DNA from: Rhizohabitans arisaemae
GTDB lineage: Bacteria > Actinomycetota > Actinomycetes > Streptosporangiales > Streptosporangiaceae
Direction: 5' to 3'
Length of the DNA: 64,000 bases
Assembly (NCBI RefSeq): GCF_025996515.1
Contig: NZ_BLRH01000021.1
Location: 385,211 to 449,210 of the forward strand
Positions 32,701 through 41,263 of this stretch are shown here, in pieces. Each line of letters begins with the position of its first letter. The first letter of the stretch is position 1. The translations under genes were made by a program, and so were the position numbers. The notes under the pieces are model-generated. The model saw nothing but the letters and a program-made list of their open reading frames with translations. It was not told the DNA's origin and ran no database searches.

Positions 32701-33255
32701 ACACCGCCGCTCCGCCCAGTCCGGGTCGATCGCCAGAGCCGCCCGCTTGACCGTATCGACCAGCTCACCGGCCGTCAGGAATCCGGCCACCGCAAGCAGC
32801 CTGCCGCACACCGATCTGGCCTGCTCGGCGGTCAGCTCCCGTGTCCAGGTGGCGAACACACGTGCCTTCACCTCATCGATCACGCCATGTTCCAGAGCCT
32901 CGTGCACCTTCGGCAGCCGCGACAGCAGATCCCACGCCTCGGCGAAACGGGACGAGGCCCGGCTGCGCGACCAGGCAAGGGCCGGGCGCAGCTCGTCGGC
33001 GGAGAACTCGTCCGGCACCTCCTGCCGGCACACCCGCGAACCCGGCCCGGGGGCACGCAGGCCGACCTCCACCATCACCGCCATGAACCGGGCCTCGTCG
33101 TGGGCCCGTTGCCGGGACCAGGCCTTCAACACCACCACCGCGTCCGCCGCCGACACCGCGGTCTCATCGATCCCGGCCAGCACCACGGCAAGCCCGGGAC
33201 CGGGCGGCATCTGCGCCAGCCCGGCCGGGATCCGCTGTGTCACGGGAACGCTCAC
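29767..33255 (-). CDS. DUF222-HNH endonuclease-like protein with a very long low-complexity insert
   Basis: The N-terminal 260 residues match DUF222 (13E12-type): ADAVVVLKAWSRQRAHDEAR, then LLSRLPKVHEALEHGVIDE. The C-terminus has an intact HNH motif: CTAPGCAVPAARTDQDHIREW followed by GGPTTAGNLHSVCRHDHRLRH. Between them lie roughly 500 residues of Gly/Pro/Asp/Arg-rich sequence. This contains imperfect repeats built on RPVIVRQDPST and GAPTGPQRTDGPD, and a near-duplicate EVGWTEVGWTEV. The family is normally 400-600 residues, so the insert more than doubles it. GTG at 33255, preceded by GGGTGGGGG, is preferred; a GTG at 33318 is possible. HNH proteins of this class may be homing-type or defence nucleases; function is unknown. 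Confidence 0.8.
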   Translation of the reverse strand: MSVPVTQRIPAGLAQMPPGPGLAVVLAGIDETAVSAADAVVVLKAWSRQRAHDEARFMAVMVEVGLRAPGPGSRVCRQEVPDEFSADELRPALAWSRSRASSRFAEAWDLLSRLPKVHEALEHGVIDEVKARVFATWTRELTAEQARSVCGRLLAVAGFLTAGELVDTVKRAALAIDPDWAERRCAAAVRERRVVGSRNPDGTANLSGVDQPLDRVAASCSRMDSLARRAKAAGDRRLTQHIRSELFLGLLDGGFQGWSDERIVAFLVAESQAEQAEAEGGSPPEITPRRGVGSPAHRGGLRRGAGADGCDRPRTVPGGMSGGFARPDDPDARRAAHGSDGRAASGPVGRSDDDTVAAGADHRGLVARQVGSPDRGEVPARCNGLGPPVVARRPEGSDAVVASAPADGFDDGTTASSGDRRPVIVRQDPSTGRGDVPGRRDGVGAPTGPQRTDGPDARVASVPVDEFDNRTAASSGDRRPVIVRQDPSTDRNDVPGRCDGAQAPTGPKRTDGPDTEASSGPAGGFGDGRTAAQADGRPTVAGRVRPADRADGPGGHDDPGSPAGPRRPEVGWTEVGWTEVSRETRGPASAGPAAAILRVCSPLGGGPRDRTNTGASAHPEGTGSPGPPGGSPTTPAQTGAGPGIGASCEVRYTPGRHGEEPRSGRNGSPEALRPRAAPPPRASEEHACGPPPGGDPGPRPGHRQRPVGGSAVAATGPEAIGSGPASGGGGIGAGSPQRWAAGELRVDVTTLLGLDERPGELAGWGPVTAGQARRIACDQAGGLWRCVLTDDEGRLIDCGVTRHRPAPSGQPHRVPVGRLGADAGDRSGSAVPQGKLVPQGKMVNASVKAKGVVEIRIAEAGLARLLGIPDLPEGWRRILGDIARLTAGRDRVRPGGPAPGAGDLRHRPARTGTGRTGPGADDPEGGGETDEGGPVGPRADPHRAEPGFAGRGPVRAVAGLDDPEGEDTADNAVPVPRTGRGPAGLHGAEPGFAGPGPSGPGAGSGRRFADASLRRYVQVRDRVCTAPGCAVPAARTDQDHIREWSRGGPTTAGNLHSVCRHDHRLRHEGGWQATMAPTGDIVWTTRLGQICPTSPPPTVIPLPDAAPRTMTLPDCPIPDDDTPIFLSDDFPSDKTWPGSTAFRRWFTPLEVARLNEPEIPPF

Positions 33256-33318
33256 AACCCCCACCCTGCCACCGCCCACCGACAATTCCCGACCCGAATC
33301 AGCACCCCAACAAACCAC

Positions 33319-34450
33319 TTACCAAAACGCCAGCCATATAACTATCCAAAACCAACCAAGCCAGACAGAGTGCCATACATCATCTGCCGGATCAATGCTT
33401 AGCCCTCGCTATCATTCGCACGGAGGCGCGTTTTGTTAGGTCATGCTTTTCCCTGCGTAGAATCGGATGAGGAGAGGAGGTCGTAGTGAAATCTCTGCTC
33501 AGTAAATCCAGGTTGTCGGTGGCGGACTCCAAAATCTGCTGTGTCTGGTGTCGCCCTTGAGCGGGGCTGGCACAAAGCAGATCTATCTTTAAGGTGGAGA
33601 CCGCCAAAACGAGACAGTCTTTTCGTGTGACGTCCACGTAATGTGCGCTCGAACGCCATCATGTTCGTTCAGGTTACGCAATACTCAACACCACACAGGC
33701 CGTTGGACTCGGCCGACATCAACGTTCCTGCCATGGTCTACACCATGGATCGCCACGGATCCGGATCTTCCGCGTCTGCTTCGTCGGCCACTGCTCGGGC
33801 GTCACACGGTTGTCCGCGGCTATGGCCTTGTTCTCATGCCAACTCGATCTTCGCTTCCCGGAAGATCGCGCGATGGTGTCACCACTTCCCGGCACCATGC
33901 CTCCGATCAGTCGACCTCGTACACCACCTGCTCCGAACCGCGAGGTTTGCAGCCCGGGGATCTCGGACGGACCGGCAGTCGGCGGAGGAGAACATCACCG
34001 GCTTCATCTGGTGGAGTGTCACCCGGCTCACCACACACCGAGACGAGGAAGTTCTCGCCCACGCGACCTGGCCTCCAAGCTCATCGCCCTCCTGGCCGAG
34101 CCACCCCTCTCACAGCCGATCCACCTCAGCCTATGATCGGCTGGGCCCCGGGCCACGAGACCGGGCGTCCTGCATACCCTGGCTTGGGCAACGAGCTTTC
34201 GATACAGCCGCAGCGGCGCCAAACCCGGCGCAGCCCGTACCGAACGATGTATTCCACGACCTTTGACAGGCTCGTGGGTACCGGCCGTCATTCTGGCGCT
34301 CCGTTTCCGTGGACGCAGCCGCGGATTCACCATTTCGCTGCCGACTACACACGAAGAGGGTGCGCATGCACGTTCCCTGGGTCGTGGTGCGACGGTCGGC
34401 GTTCCCCTCCCCGGAGTTGGCCTTGATCTCGCTTGGCCACGACGCCCTTT
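33319..34450. other. Gene-poor stretch of about 1.1 kb
   Basis: The base composition is mixed and lower in GC than the neighbours, and stops occur in all frames except a few long plus-strand frames from 33640. Those have no third-position GC bias, no domain and no ribosome-binding site. It may hold a decayed gene; I recognise nothing. Confidence 0.4.
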
Positions 34451-34945
34451 CTAGGAGTGATTCCAGAGTAATTGAACGGCGGAGGACACCAGGGCCACCA
34501 GGACGGCGGAAGACCAGTACAGTCGCCGTGACGGTGGAGAAAAGCGGAGAACAGCGAAGTTCAATGCTGCCGTTATCGCGGCAAAGACGACAACGAGCGG
34601 AATCCCGATAAGCAGCGCTCCGGAGTAGCCGTCACGAAACGGTATTCCCCACGGTGCAATACCTAGCCCCGCTAGCCAGTCGCGAGCCACAAAATAGGGG
34701 TAGAACAGGGCAAGTTGGCCGAGAAAGCCGAGTGTGGAATTCAGGAAGAGAGACAACAGGTAGGCGGCGTACGAGGGCAGTCGGCGGTTGTTTCCCTTTC
34801 CATCCTGCCCGCTCTTTCTCATCCAGAGACTCCTTGCAGCGCTTTTGTATTCTTCGAGGTTGCGGTAGATAGGAAGAGTTTCATGCCCGCGCACTTCGGC
34901 CGTGTCGCCTGACTCGTCATAGCGCTCAAGGATCGGTTCTGCCAC
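34451..34945 (-). CDS. Small integral membrane protein of unknown function
   Basis: The 164-residue protein has a hydrophilic N-terminus (about 55 residues, with EVRGHETLPIYRNLEEYKSA) followed by three hydrophobic segments: AAYLLSLFLNSTLGFLGQLA, SGALLIGIPLVVVFAAITAA, and VLVALVSSAVQLLW at the extreme C-terminus. No family is recognised. It is not coupled to its neighbours; the SDR gene on the same strand ends upstream of it. Confidence 0.65.
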   Translation of the reverse strand: MAEPILERYDESGDTAEVRGHETLPIYRNLEEYKSAARSLWMRKSGQDGKGNNRRLPSYAAYLLSLFLNSTLGFLGQLALFYPYFVARDWLAGLGIAPWGIPFRDGYSGALLIGIPLVVVFAAITAALNFAVLRFSPPSRRLYWSSAVLVALVSSAVQLLWNHS

Positions 34946-35007
34946 GTAGTGATCAATGCCGCATTGTGGAACCCAGGGGTGCCGTCCCGCGGCTTTCGCG
35001 GCATCTC

Positions 35008-36081
35008 TCAGGGCTGATCCGGCCGGTCGGAATCCGGTTGTGAACCTCCTCGAACATGTTCCGCATCGCCGCGCGGAAGACTTCGGCCTGGGGGGGACCG
35101 ATCAACGCGGTGTGCTCGAACACTCCCGGCGAAGGCGTCGAGACCGGTGAGGTCGGCCGACAGTTCCCACAGGCGTGCGGCCTGGACCGGATCGGTGGCC
35201 CAGGCGCTGACCCCGCCGCCCAGAACGGCGCCGGGCGCGGCCGGCTCGGCGATGTCGCAGTCTTCGCAGTACAGGCCGCCGATACCCGTCAAGCGCGGGG
35301 AGGTCGCGGCCCACACCTGTGTCGCCGCCCCCTGCTCGGGGGTCTTCCATCCGCTGTTGGTCGGGCTGTTGTCGATCGTCACCGTCAGGTCGGCCAGCTC
35401 TTGCGGGGACATGTGCCGGCCCAGCGCGGTCTTGATGGTGCCGGGGTGCAGCGAGAAGGCCCGGACTCCGGCGGTGCGGCCCAGCGCGTCCAGATGTGTC
35501 GCGAACAGGGCATTGGCTGTTTTGGCCTGTCCGTAGGCCTGCCATTTGTCGTAGCCGCGCGTGAAATGTACGTCGTCCCAGCGGATGCCCGAGAGCTGGT
35601 GGCCGTTGGAAGAGACCGACACCACCCGTGCGCCTCCTGCTTGGATCGCCGGCCAGAGGCGGTTGACCAGGGCGTAGTGGCCAAGGTGGTTGACGGCGAA
35701 CTGGCTCTCCCAGCCCGGGCCGACGCGGGCTTCCGGGGCGGCCATGATCCCGGCGTTGTTGATCAGCAGGTCGATGTGGCGGCGGGAGGCGAGGAAGCGC
35801 TCGGCGAACGATCGCACACTGTCCAGGTCGGCCAGATCCAGCTCTTCCACTTCGACGTTGTCGATCCCGGCGACCGCCTCCTGTGCGGCCGTGGGGCGGC
35901 GGGCCGGAACGAGGACGTGTGCTCCCGCGCCCGCGAGGGCTCGGGTGGTCGCCAGGCCCAGACCCGAAGATCCCCCCGTGACCACCGCCAGCCGTCCCGA
36001 AAGGTCGATGCCCGCCAGGACATCGTCGGTGGTGCTGTGCGGCCCGAACCCTGATCCGATCTTGTGCTGCTGGGTGGTCAT
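35008..36081 (-). CDS. Short-chain dehydrogenase (RDH/WWOX-like) with a spurious C-terminal extension
   Basis: This atypical long-form SDR has TGGSSGLGLAT near residue 35, INNAGIMA, SVSSNGHQ and YGQAKTANALFATHLDAL (Tyr-Lys pair), followed by LHPGTIKTALGRH. The normal end of the family is LWELSADLTGLDAFAG. Here the frame continues for 38 more residues that are an out-of-frame reading of a TetR gene fragment (35014-35129), so the original stop was probably lost by rearrangement. ATG overlaps the stop of the DUF2306 gene by 4 bp (ATGA). The operon is divergent from a TetR regulator that probably controls it. Confidence 0.85.
   Translation of the reverse strand: MTTQQHKIGSGFGPHSTTDDVLAGIDLSGRLAVVTGGSSGLGLATTRALAGAGAHVLVPARRPTAAQEAVAGIDNVEVEELDLADLDSVRSFAERFLASRRHIDLLINNAGIMAAPEARVGPGWESQFAVNHLGHYALVNRLWPAIQAGGARVVSVSSNGHQLSGIRWDDVHFTRGYDKWQAYGQAKTANALFATHLDALGRTAGVRAFSLHPGTIKTALGRHMSPQELADLTVTIDNSPTNSGWKTPEQGAATQVWAATSPRLTGIGGLYCEDCDIAEPAAPGAVLGGGVSAWATDPVQAARLWELSADLTGLDAFAGSVRAHRVDRSPPGRSLPRGDAEHVRGGSQPDSDRPDQP
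35014..35129 (-). repeat. Remnant of a TetR 3' end, inverted copy of 37653-37768
   Basis: On the minus strand this reads, in its own frame, VFEHTALIGPPQAEVFRAA, then MRNMFEEVHNRIPTGRIS, nearly the same as the end of the intact TetR gene. It forms an inverted repeat around the SDR/DUF2306 pair. Confidence 0.8.
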
Positions 36082-36779
36082 AGCTGTCCTTTCTGAGGAG
36101 AGGGGGCAGACTCAGGCCGACGGTTGCGGGCGAGGGGCTTGAGCGTGCGCTGGACGATGAACCATTCGGCGGCGCCGGCGCTGACGAGGATCGATGCCCA
36201 CGTCGATGTGGTGTAGACGTCGTCGAAGGTCAGCCACTCGTACCGCGATCGGGCCGCCAGTCCGAGTATGAGGAAGCCGCGCAGCAGCACGGCCGCGAAG
36301 GAGAGCGCGTAGTTGCGGATCATCCAGATGCGGTGGAGTTGGATCTGCCCTCGCCGGATCGCCCGGTATGCCTGGGCCAGCGAGTACAGCCAGGCGGCTG
36401 TCAGCAGGTAGAAGGCGACTTGCACGGAGATTCCGTCGACGGAGAATGTGGCCGCCAGGATGGCCGCCACCGACGCGATCACGACGCTGACCATGTAGAC
36501 GCGGCCTACCACCCGGTGCAGCTTGCCGTACCTGTTCCGCAGCGCCGGGACGAACTGGAGTGGTCCGAGCAGAAGTAGGAGGCTCGCGGGCAGAGCGTGG
36601 ATCGTGATGGAGAGATAATGGAGGGCCACGTCCGGGTTGATGGGAATCTTGCTTTGCGTCGGGTCGCCGGTCAGGTAGGCGGGGACGCTGTACAAGGCGA
36701 TGCCGGCCGCCGACACGGCGAGCGCCGCCCAGGCGCCCCACCAAACGTGACGAGTTGACAGGAATCTGGATGTTTTCAT
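36078..36779 (-). CDS. DUF2306-like integral membrane protein
   Basis: The 233-residue protein has about six to seven hydrophobic segments. HALPASLLLLLGPLQFVPALRNRYGKLHRVVGRVYM contains the family's LGPLQF-and-HR(V)xGR pattern, and RRGQIQLHRIWMIRNYAL supplies a second conserved His. DUF2306 proteins are heme/quinone-type membrane proteins of unknown role. The ATG at 36779 has GGGAG 6 bases upstream; a longer frame upstream lacks support. It is the first gene of the SDR operon and is divergent from TetR. Confidence 0.8.
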   Translation of the reverse strand: MKTSRFLSTRHVWWGAWAALAVSAAGIALYSVPAYLTGDPTQSKIPINPDVALHYLSITIHALPASLLLLLGPLQFVPALRNRYGKLHRVVGRVYMVSVVIASVAAILAATFSVDGISVQVAFYLLTAAWLYSLAQAYRAIRRGQIQLHRIWMIRNYALSFAAVLLRGFLILGLAARSRYEWLTFDDVYTTSTWASILVSAGAAEWFIVQRTLKPLARNRRPESAPSPQKGQL

Positions 36780-36995
36780 GGCGGCTCCCTGGGGCTGCGC
36801 TGGTACGGGGACGTTGAAGCTCCTGCTCGTCGGGGAACCGGCGCGGTGCGCCGCGAATGTGGTTCGCCCGGTGACAGGCATGTGGGCTCGGTCTGAGACG
36901 AGATGCGGTGTCGCATTCCTCGTCGTCGTTGATCACGTTAGTCAGGGAGAAGAAAGCTTGGCAGTGTTAAGTTTCCCGAGCAGGGTGCACTTTTT

Positions 36996-37008
36996 TTGAT
37001 GTCATCAA
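36996..37008. promoter_or_regulatory. Candidate TetR operator
   Basis: TTGATG-T-CATCAA is a perfect palindrome 22 bp before the TetR start. It lies in the divergent promoter region, right where an autoregulating TetR protein would bind. Confidence 0.5.
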
Positions 37009-37030
37009 GGAATCGGCGTACGGTCACTGC

Positions 37031-37813
37031 ATGACCTCCGACGAATCCGCAACCGGCACGCCATCCCTGCGACGGCGGCGTCGGGCCGTCGCCGTCGGCG
37101 AGATCCTGACTGCCGCCGAGTGCCACATCGTCGAACACGGGCCCGCCGCCCTGTCCCTGCGAGCGGTCGCCCGGAGTCTCGCAATGACCGTGCAGGCGCT
37201 CTACCACTACTTTCCGAGCCGGGACCACCTCGTCACGGCGCTCGTCACCAAGGCCTACGACGACCTCGCCGACGCCGTGCAAGCCGCCGTCGACAGCGCG
37301 CCGGACGACACGGTCGTGCCGCGACTGGTGCTGGCGGCCGAGGGCTACCGGGGATGGGCCAACGCCAATCCCGAGCGATTCCAGCTCATCTACGGAACGC
37401 CGCTGCGGCACTACGAAGCACCCGTCGAGGGCCCCACCACCCAGGCGCTCCGTCGGATGAGCGCGATCTTTCGGCACGAACTGTTCGGTGAGTTCTCCAC
37501 AGCGCAACTGGCCGCGGCCGACACCCCGGAACTCTCGTCGTCGCTCCAAGCACATCTGGAACACCTGCCACCGGACGCCCTCGGATCTTTGCCGCCACCC
37601 GCGGCGTCCCTCTTCCTGAGCGCATGGGGGCATATGCACGGCCTCGTGGTCCTGGAAGTGTTCGGGCACACCGCGTTCATCGGTGCACACCAGGCCGAAG
37701 TCTTCCGCGCGGCGATGCGGAACATGCTCGAGGACGTGCACAGCCGGATTCCGACCGGCCGGATCAGCGGTGAGGCGTGGTGTGAAAGCCGCGGAACGGC
37801 ACCCCCGATCTGA
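37031..37813 (+). CDS. TetR-family transcriptional regulator
   Basis: The 260-residue protein has an N-terminal HTH: ILTAAECHIVEHGPAALSLR, AVARSLAMTVQALYHYFPSR and DHLVTALVTKAYDDLADAV. The ligand domain (VLAAEGYRGWANANPERFQL, AWGHMHGLVVLEVFGHTAF) fits the TetR_C_33/WHG group. It is divergent from the DUF2306-SDR operon, which it probably represses through the palindrome at 36996. Its 3' 116 bp are duplicated in inverted orientation at the end of that operon. Confidence 0.85.
   Translation: MTSDESATGTPSLRRRRRAVAVGEILTAAECHIVEHGPAALSLRAVARSLAMTVQALYHYFPSRDHLVTALVTKAYDDLADAVQAAVDSAPDDTVVPRLVLAAEGYRGWANANPERFQLIYGTPLRHYEAPVEGPTTQALRRMSAIFRHELFGEFSTAQLAAADTPELSSSLQAHLEHLPPDALGSLPPPAASLFLSAWGHMHGLVVLEVFGHTAFIGAHQAEVFRAAMRNMLEDVHSRIPTGRISGEAWCESRGTAPPI
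37653..37768 (+). repeat. TetR 3' end, partner of the inverted copy at 35014-35129
   Basis: See 35014-35129. This copy is in the intact gene. Confidence 0.8.
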
Positions 37814-38180
37814 GGTCTACGGTGTCCGATGCTTCGTGGCCGTTACATGTGAGAACCGTGGCGGTTCCTCCCAGTCGACGCCTCTCCGGAGATACTCCAC
37901 CTGACCTGGGAAGACGTTGCCGTTCGGTGTTGGCGACGCGGTCCTTGACGGCACCTCTCATAGGGCCGCACCTGTGGCCGGTACCGGCTGGCTCTCAAAG
38001 ATCGATACTCCGGTACGGGCTGCGCCGGGCTGATGTCGGCTACGGCTGTACCGGATGTCCGGTCTCATGGTCCAAGGCGTGCCACGGTCTGCGGGAGCCG
38101 GTCCGGTGGTTGATCAGAGGTCGGGGCGGATCGGCTGAGAGGGGAGTGGTTGGGCGTACCGCAGGCGCGGTGGGTACCGG
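37814..38180. other. Intergenic region without a supported gene
   Basis: No frame longer than about 130 codons has coding features. Short direct repeats of the type GTACCGG/CGTACCGGATG occur and recur near 38700. Confidence 0.35.
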
Positions 38181-38606
38181 TCAGTCCGCCTCATCCTGGG
38201 CGGCTTCATGCAGCTTTCCGGTGGCGATGTAGTCGACTGCGACATGGTAGAAACCAGAGATCGAGTCACCTGCTTCCACCCCGTTGTGAAATTGCTTGTG
38301 CACTTTCGTCATGGGGAAAACCATGTCGCCGTTGGGCAGGAGCACGCCCAGCCTGTCATCGTCGTCCGGCCTGTGCCAGCCGCCTCCCGCGGCGGCGATG
38401 ACGCATGCACCGAGGAACGAGCCGAGCACGCTTGCCAGGACACTGGAATTCTTCAGGTCGAAGTCCGGGGCGGCACGCAGGCGCTCGATGTAGCCCTCGA
38501 TCCATTCGACGGACTCCCGGTTGAGGCCGAAGTCCACATCACTCAAGGGTCCGATCCGGTCGATGACAAGGCTGACGTTCGCCTCGATCTTCTGTAGTTC
38601 GTCCAC
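38181..38606 (-). CDS. Hypothetical protein (DUF3806-like)
   Basis: The 141-residue product from the GTG at 38606 is soluble and acidic: VDELQKIEANVSLVIDRIGP, then SVEWIEGYIERLR. A hydrophobic helix follows (SSVLASVLGSFLGACVIAAA), then GGGWHRPDDDDRLGVLLPNG and DMVFPMTKVHKQFHNG. The order long helix / GALGA-like helix / PF-x-V-x-K recalls DUF3806-type domains found near secretion and immunity genes. An ATG at 38717 would add an Arg-rich stretch that does not look coding. A single gene; function unknown. Confidence 0.5.
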   Translation of the reverse strand: MDELQKIEANVSLVIDRIGPLSDVDFGLNRESVEWIEGYIERLRAAPDFDLKNSSVLASVLGSFLGACVIAAAGGGWHRPDDDDRLGVLLPNGDMVFPMTKVHKQFHNGVEAGDSISGFYHVAVDYIATGKLHEAAQDEAD

Positions 38607-38689
38607 CCGAGGATGGTGGCATCGGCCGCGAATCCGATCAATCGGATTCCGTCCGAGAGTGCTTACGGGAAACACGCGTCGGCGCGGAT

Positions 38690-38733
38690 GCCTGCGGCCG
38701 TACCGGACGTCCGGCACCTGAGCCGCCGCAGGC
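38690..38733 (-). terminator. Hairpin after the rhamnonate-dehydratase-like gene
   Basis: GCCTGCGGC and GCCGCAGGC form a 9-bp stem around a 26-nt loop, starting 14 bp past the stop at 38747. The motif GGCCGTACCGGA occurs twice here. Confidence 0.45.
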
Positions 38734-38746
38734 CGTACCGGATGAA

Positions 38747-39949
38747 TCAGGAAATAGGCAGCGTGAAGGTGATGCCGAGGCCGGGGCGGTCCGGGTCGAG
38801 GGAGATGTGGCCGTCGACGGCGTCGGGTTCGTCGGGGAAGAGGGAGAAGAAAAGTTCGTCCTCGTCGGGGGCGGTGCCGGCGGGTGGGCGGAGGAAGTGC
38901 TCGGCCATCGGGGCGATGGTGTGCGACATGACCAGGTGGTAGTTGTGCGCCTGCCCGGCGTGCGGGATGACCGGGATGTCGTAGGCGGCGGCGAGGGCGC
39001 AGATCTTGCGGGCCTCGGTGAGGCCGCCGACCCGGTTGACGTCGGGCTGGGCGATGTCGACGGCGCGGCGTTCGAACAGGTCGCGGAAGCCGTACCGGGT
39101 GAACTCGTGCTCACCCCCGGAGATCGGGGTGTTCACCGCGCGGCGGATTTCGGCGTAGCCGGGGATGTTGTCGGGGATGACCGGTTCCTCCACCCAGCGG
39201 AGCCGGATGCCGTCGTCCTCGATCATGCGGATCATGCGGATGGCGTAGTCCACGTCCCAGCCCATGTACGCGTCGACCATCTGGTCCAGGTCGGGTCCGA
39301 TGGCGTCCGCCACGGTCCGGACCAAGGCGAGGTTCCTCCGCATCCCGGCCCTGCCGTCCCCCGGACCGTAGGCGAGGCGCTGCTTGACGCCGAGGAAACC
39401 GGCTTTGGCGTAGCCACGCGCCTCCTCGGCGAGCGCGTCGAGGTCCTCCGTCGCGTACAGGCGGCTGGCGTAGACGGGGATGCGTTCCCGGGTGCGTCCC
39501 CCGAGCAGGTCGTAGACGGGGCGGCCCAGCTGGTGGCCGAGCAGGTCCCACAGCGCGATGTCGACGGCGCTGATCGCCTCCAGGACCAGGCCTTTGCGGC
39601 CGATGTTGAGGGTGCCCCGGTACATCCGCTCCCAGTGGAGTTCCACGTCGCAGGGGCGCCCGCCCACCACGATGGGGGCGAGCAGGTCCTCGATGACGGC
39701 CACGGCGGCGCGGGTGCCGAACCCGACGGTCCCGACCCCGCACCGGCCGTCGGCGTCCCACACCCGGACCACCACGGCCCAGGTCTTGGACGGCGGCAGC
39801 CCGGCCAGGGATTCGCCGCGGTCGCCGGGGCCGGTCTCCTCGGGCCACAGATGGGTCACCGGGGTGATGATCGGGCGGCCTTTGCCTTTGGCGGGCGGCG
39901 TGCCCGGCGGGGGGATCTCAATGGTTTCCACGCGTTCGACACGGCTCAC
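38747..39949 (-). CDS. Enolase-superfamily sugar-acid dehydratase, L-rhamnonate-dehydratase-like
   Basis: The 400-residue protein has the MR/MLE capping domain (IITPVTHLWPEE, SKTWAVVVRVWDADG) and barrel (AISAVDIALWDLLGHQLGRP). Metal ligands appear in VDAYMGWD, RWVEEPVIPD and SGGEHEF. A catalytic-base His lies in IPHAGQAHNYHLVMSH, as in L-rhamnonate dehydratases. It would convert L-rhamnonate to 2-keto-3-deoxy-L-rhamnonate. The assignment is supported by the surrounding rhamnosidases, rhamnose-dehydrogenase-like SDR and lactonase. Its ATG overlaps the stop of the upstream hydrolase by 4 bp. Confidence 0.8.
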   Translation of the reverse strand: MSRVERVETIEIPPPGTPPAKGKGRPIITPVTHLWPEETGPGDRGESLAGLPPSKTWAVVVRVWDADGRCGVGTVGFGTRAAVAVIEDLLAPIVVGGRPCDVELHWERMYRGTLNIGRKGLVLEAISAVDIALWDLLGHQLGRPVYDLLGGRTRERIPVYASRLYATEDLDALAEEARGYAKAGFLGVKQRLAYGPGDGRAGMRRNLALVRTVADAIGPDLDQMVDAYMGWDVDYAIRMIRMIEDDGIRLRWVEEPVIPDNIPGYAEIRRAVNTPISGGEHEFTRYGFRDLFERRAVDIAQPDVNRVGGLTEARKICALAAAYDIPVIPHAGQAHNYHLVMSHTIAPMAEHFLRPPAGTAPDEDELFFSLFPDEPDAVDGHISLDPDRPGLGITFTLPIS

Positions 39950-41220
39950 CGCACACCGTCCAGATCGAGGTCGAGGGTACGGCGTTCCGGGGGCAGCGCG
40001 CCGTACAGTTCTTGGAATCGGGCTTCGTGCTCAGGGGATTCGGCCCGGTAGGTCCGCAGTCCACGTAGGACGTCGGCGCGCTCGACCTCGGGGGAGTCCA
40101 GGTGCGTGTAGCCGTCGGCGAGCCACTCCCGCCCGTCGTACCGGCTCAGCAGGATGTCGAGTTTGGCCGCGGTGAGCTGCTCCACGCCGAGCGGCGCGGC
40201 GAGCCGCCGCCGGTGGAACGACTCGGGGTCGACGACCACCGACGCCCGGGTGTGGTAGACCCACGGCAGCGGGCCGCCCTCGTCGACGATCGCGACGGTC
40301 CACGCCGGGTCGTCGGCGCGCGGGGGCAGGCTGATCGGCGTGGCCGGCGGGATCACGCCTTCGGCGACCCGATCGAGGAGGGGTACGTCCGGAGGCGGCG
40401 CCAGCTCGACCACCTCCGCGGCGTCCAGCGCGTCCAGCAGCGCCCGCGGCCCGTCCGCGTACGGGATGATCAGGTCGGCGGTGCTGAACACGGCGAGCGC
40501 CGGCGCGGTGATCGAAGACAGGTGCGCGACAGGGGAGTGCCGCAGCCACGTGAGCCGGTCGGGCCCGTACTCCTCGGCCAGGAGCCGCTCGAACGGCAGC
40601 ACCAGCTCGGTCAGGGCGGGCGCCGGCACCCCGTCCAGCAGGCCGTCGGCGTGGGCCCGTGCGTGCTCTCCGAGGTGCGGCAGGCTGACGAGGGGGGCGA
40701 GGGCGCTCACCCCGGCGAGCGGAAACGCACCGGTGGCCAGCATCAGCGCCATGTAGCCGCCCGCGCTGGGCCCGGTGATCAGCACCCGCCGGTCGTCCAC
40801 GAACGGCAGGTCCCGGACCAGGTGCAGCAGCGCAAGGTCCAGGTTCGGCCCGCGGACCAGCGGGTTCTCCTCCGGCGCCTCCCCGGTTGAGGCAGGGGTG
40901 GCCAGGGCCCGCCCCTGGGCGAGGTGGGGTAGCGCGGCGGCCAGCGGCAGCTCGTACCCGGCGTGGTAGACCAGCGGCACCTTGGCCGTCGGATCGTCCC
41001 GCAGCAGTTCGGGCAGGTAGATATGGCCCTGGCTCTCGTGTCTGTCGCCCCGGTGGTCACGCCAGGTGAACCGCGCGGTCACCATGGCGGCAGGCGTTGT
41101 CGCATCGTCGGTATCCACCGGCACGGCGGCGCTCACCCATCTCACGAGGGGGAACGCTATCGGTTCGCGCCACGGCCGGAGTGTGACAGCAGTGCCGTGC
41201 CCGGCCCGTTCGTGAGACAT
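39946..41220 (-). CDS. alpha/beta hydrolase of the rhamnose island
   Basis: The 424-residue protein is prolyl-oligopeptidase-like. The nucleophile elbow is ITGPSAGGYMALML, an acid lies in ALAVFSTADLIIPY, and a C-terminal His in DGYTHLDSPE. VPLVYHAGYELP is the oxyanion strand. The N-terminal 90 residues are beta-rich (TARFTWRDHRGDRHESQGHI). The ATG at 41220 is chosen over a longer low-quality extension. It is divergent from the GH106 gene by 43 bp, so both probably share regulation. An esterase that removes acyl groups from glycosides is a reasonable but unproven guess. Confidence 0.75.
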   Translation of the reverse strand: MSHERAGHGTAVTLRPWREPIAFPLVRWVSAAVPVDTDDATTPAAMVTARFTWRDHRGDRHESQGHIYLPELLRDDPTAKVPLVYHAGYELPLAAALPHLAQGRALATPASTGEAPEENPLVRGPNLDLALLHLVRDLPFVDDRRVLITGPSAGGYMALMLATGAFPLAGVSALAPLVSLPHLGEHARAHADGLLDGVPAPALTELVLPFERLLAEEYGPDRLTWLRHSPVAHLSSITAPALAVFSTADLIIPYADGPRALLDALDAAEVVELAPPPDVPLLDRVAEGVIPPATPISLPPRADDPAWTVAIVDEGGPLPWVYHTRASVVVDPESFHRRRLAAPLGVEQLTAAKLDILLSRYDGREWLADGYTHLDSPEVERADVLRGLRTYRAESPEHEARFQELYGALPPERRTLDLDLDGVR

Positions 41221-41263
41221 CCGTCCAACGTCGGCCGAACGGCCTGCGGCTAATGTCGGCCAA

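Noticed and set aside
33641..34426. Plus-strand frames of 207-261 codons in the gene-poor stretch
   Set aside because: Residue composition (Ser/Pro/Arg/His) and lack of codon bias suggest chance frames in non-coding or decayed DNA.
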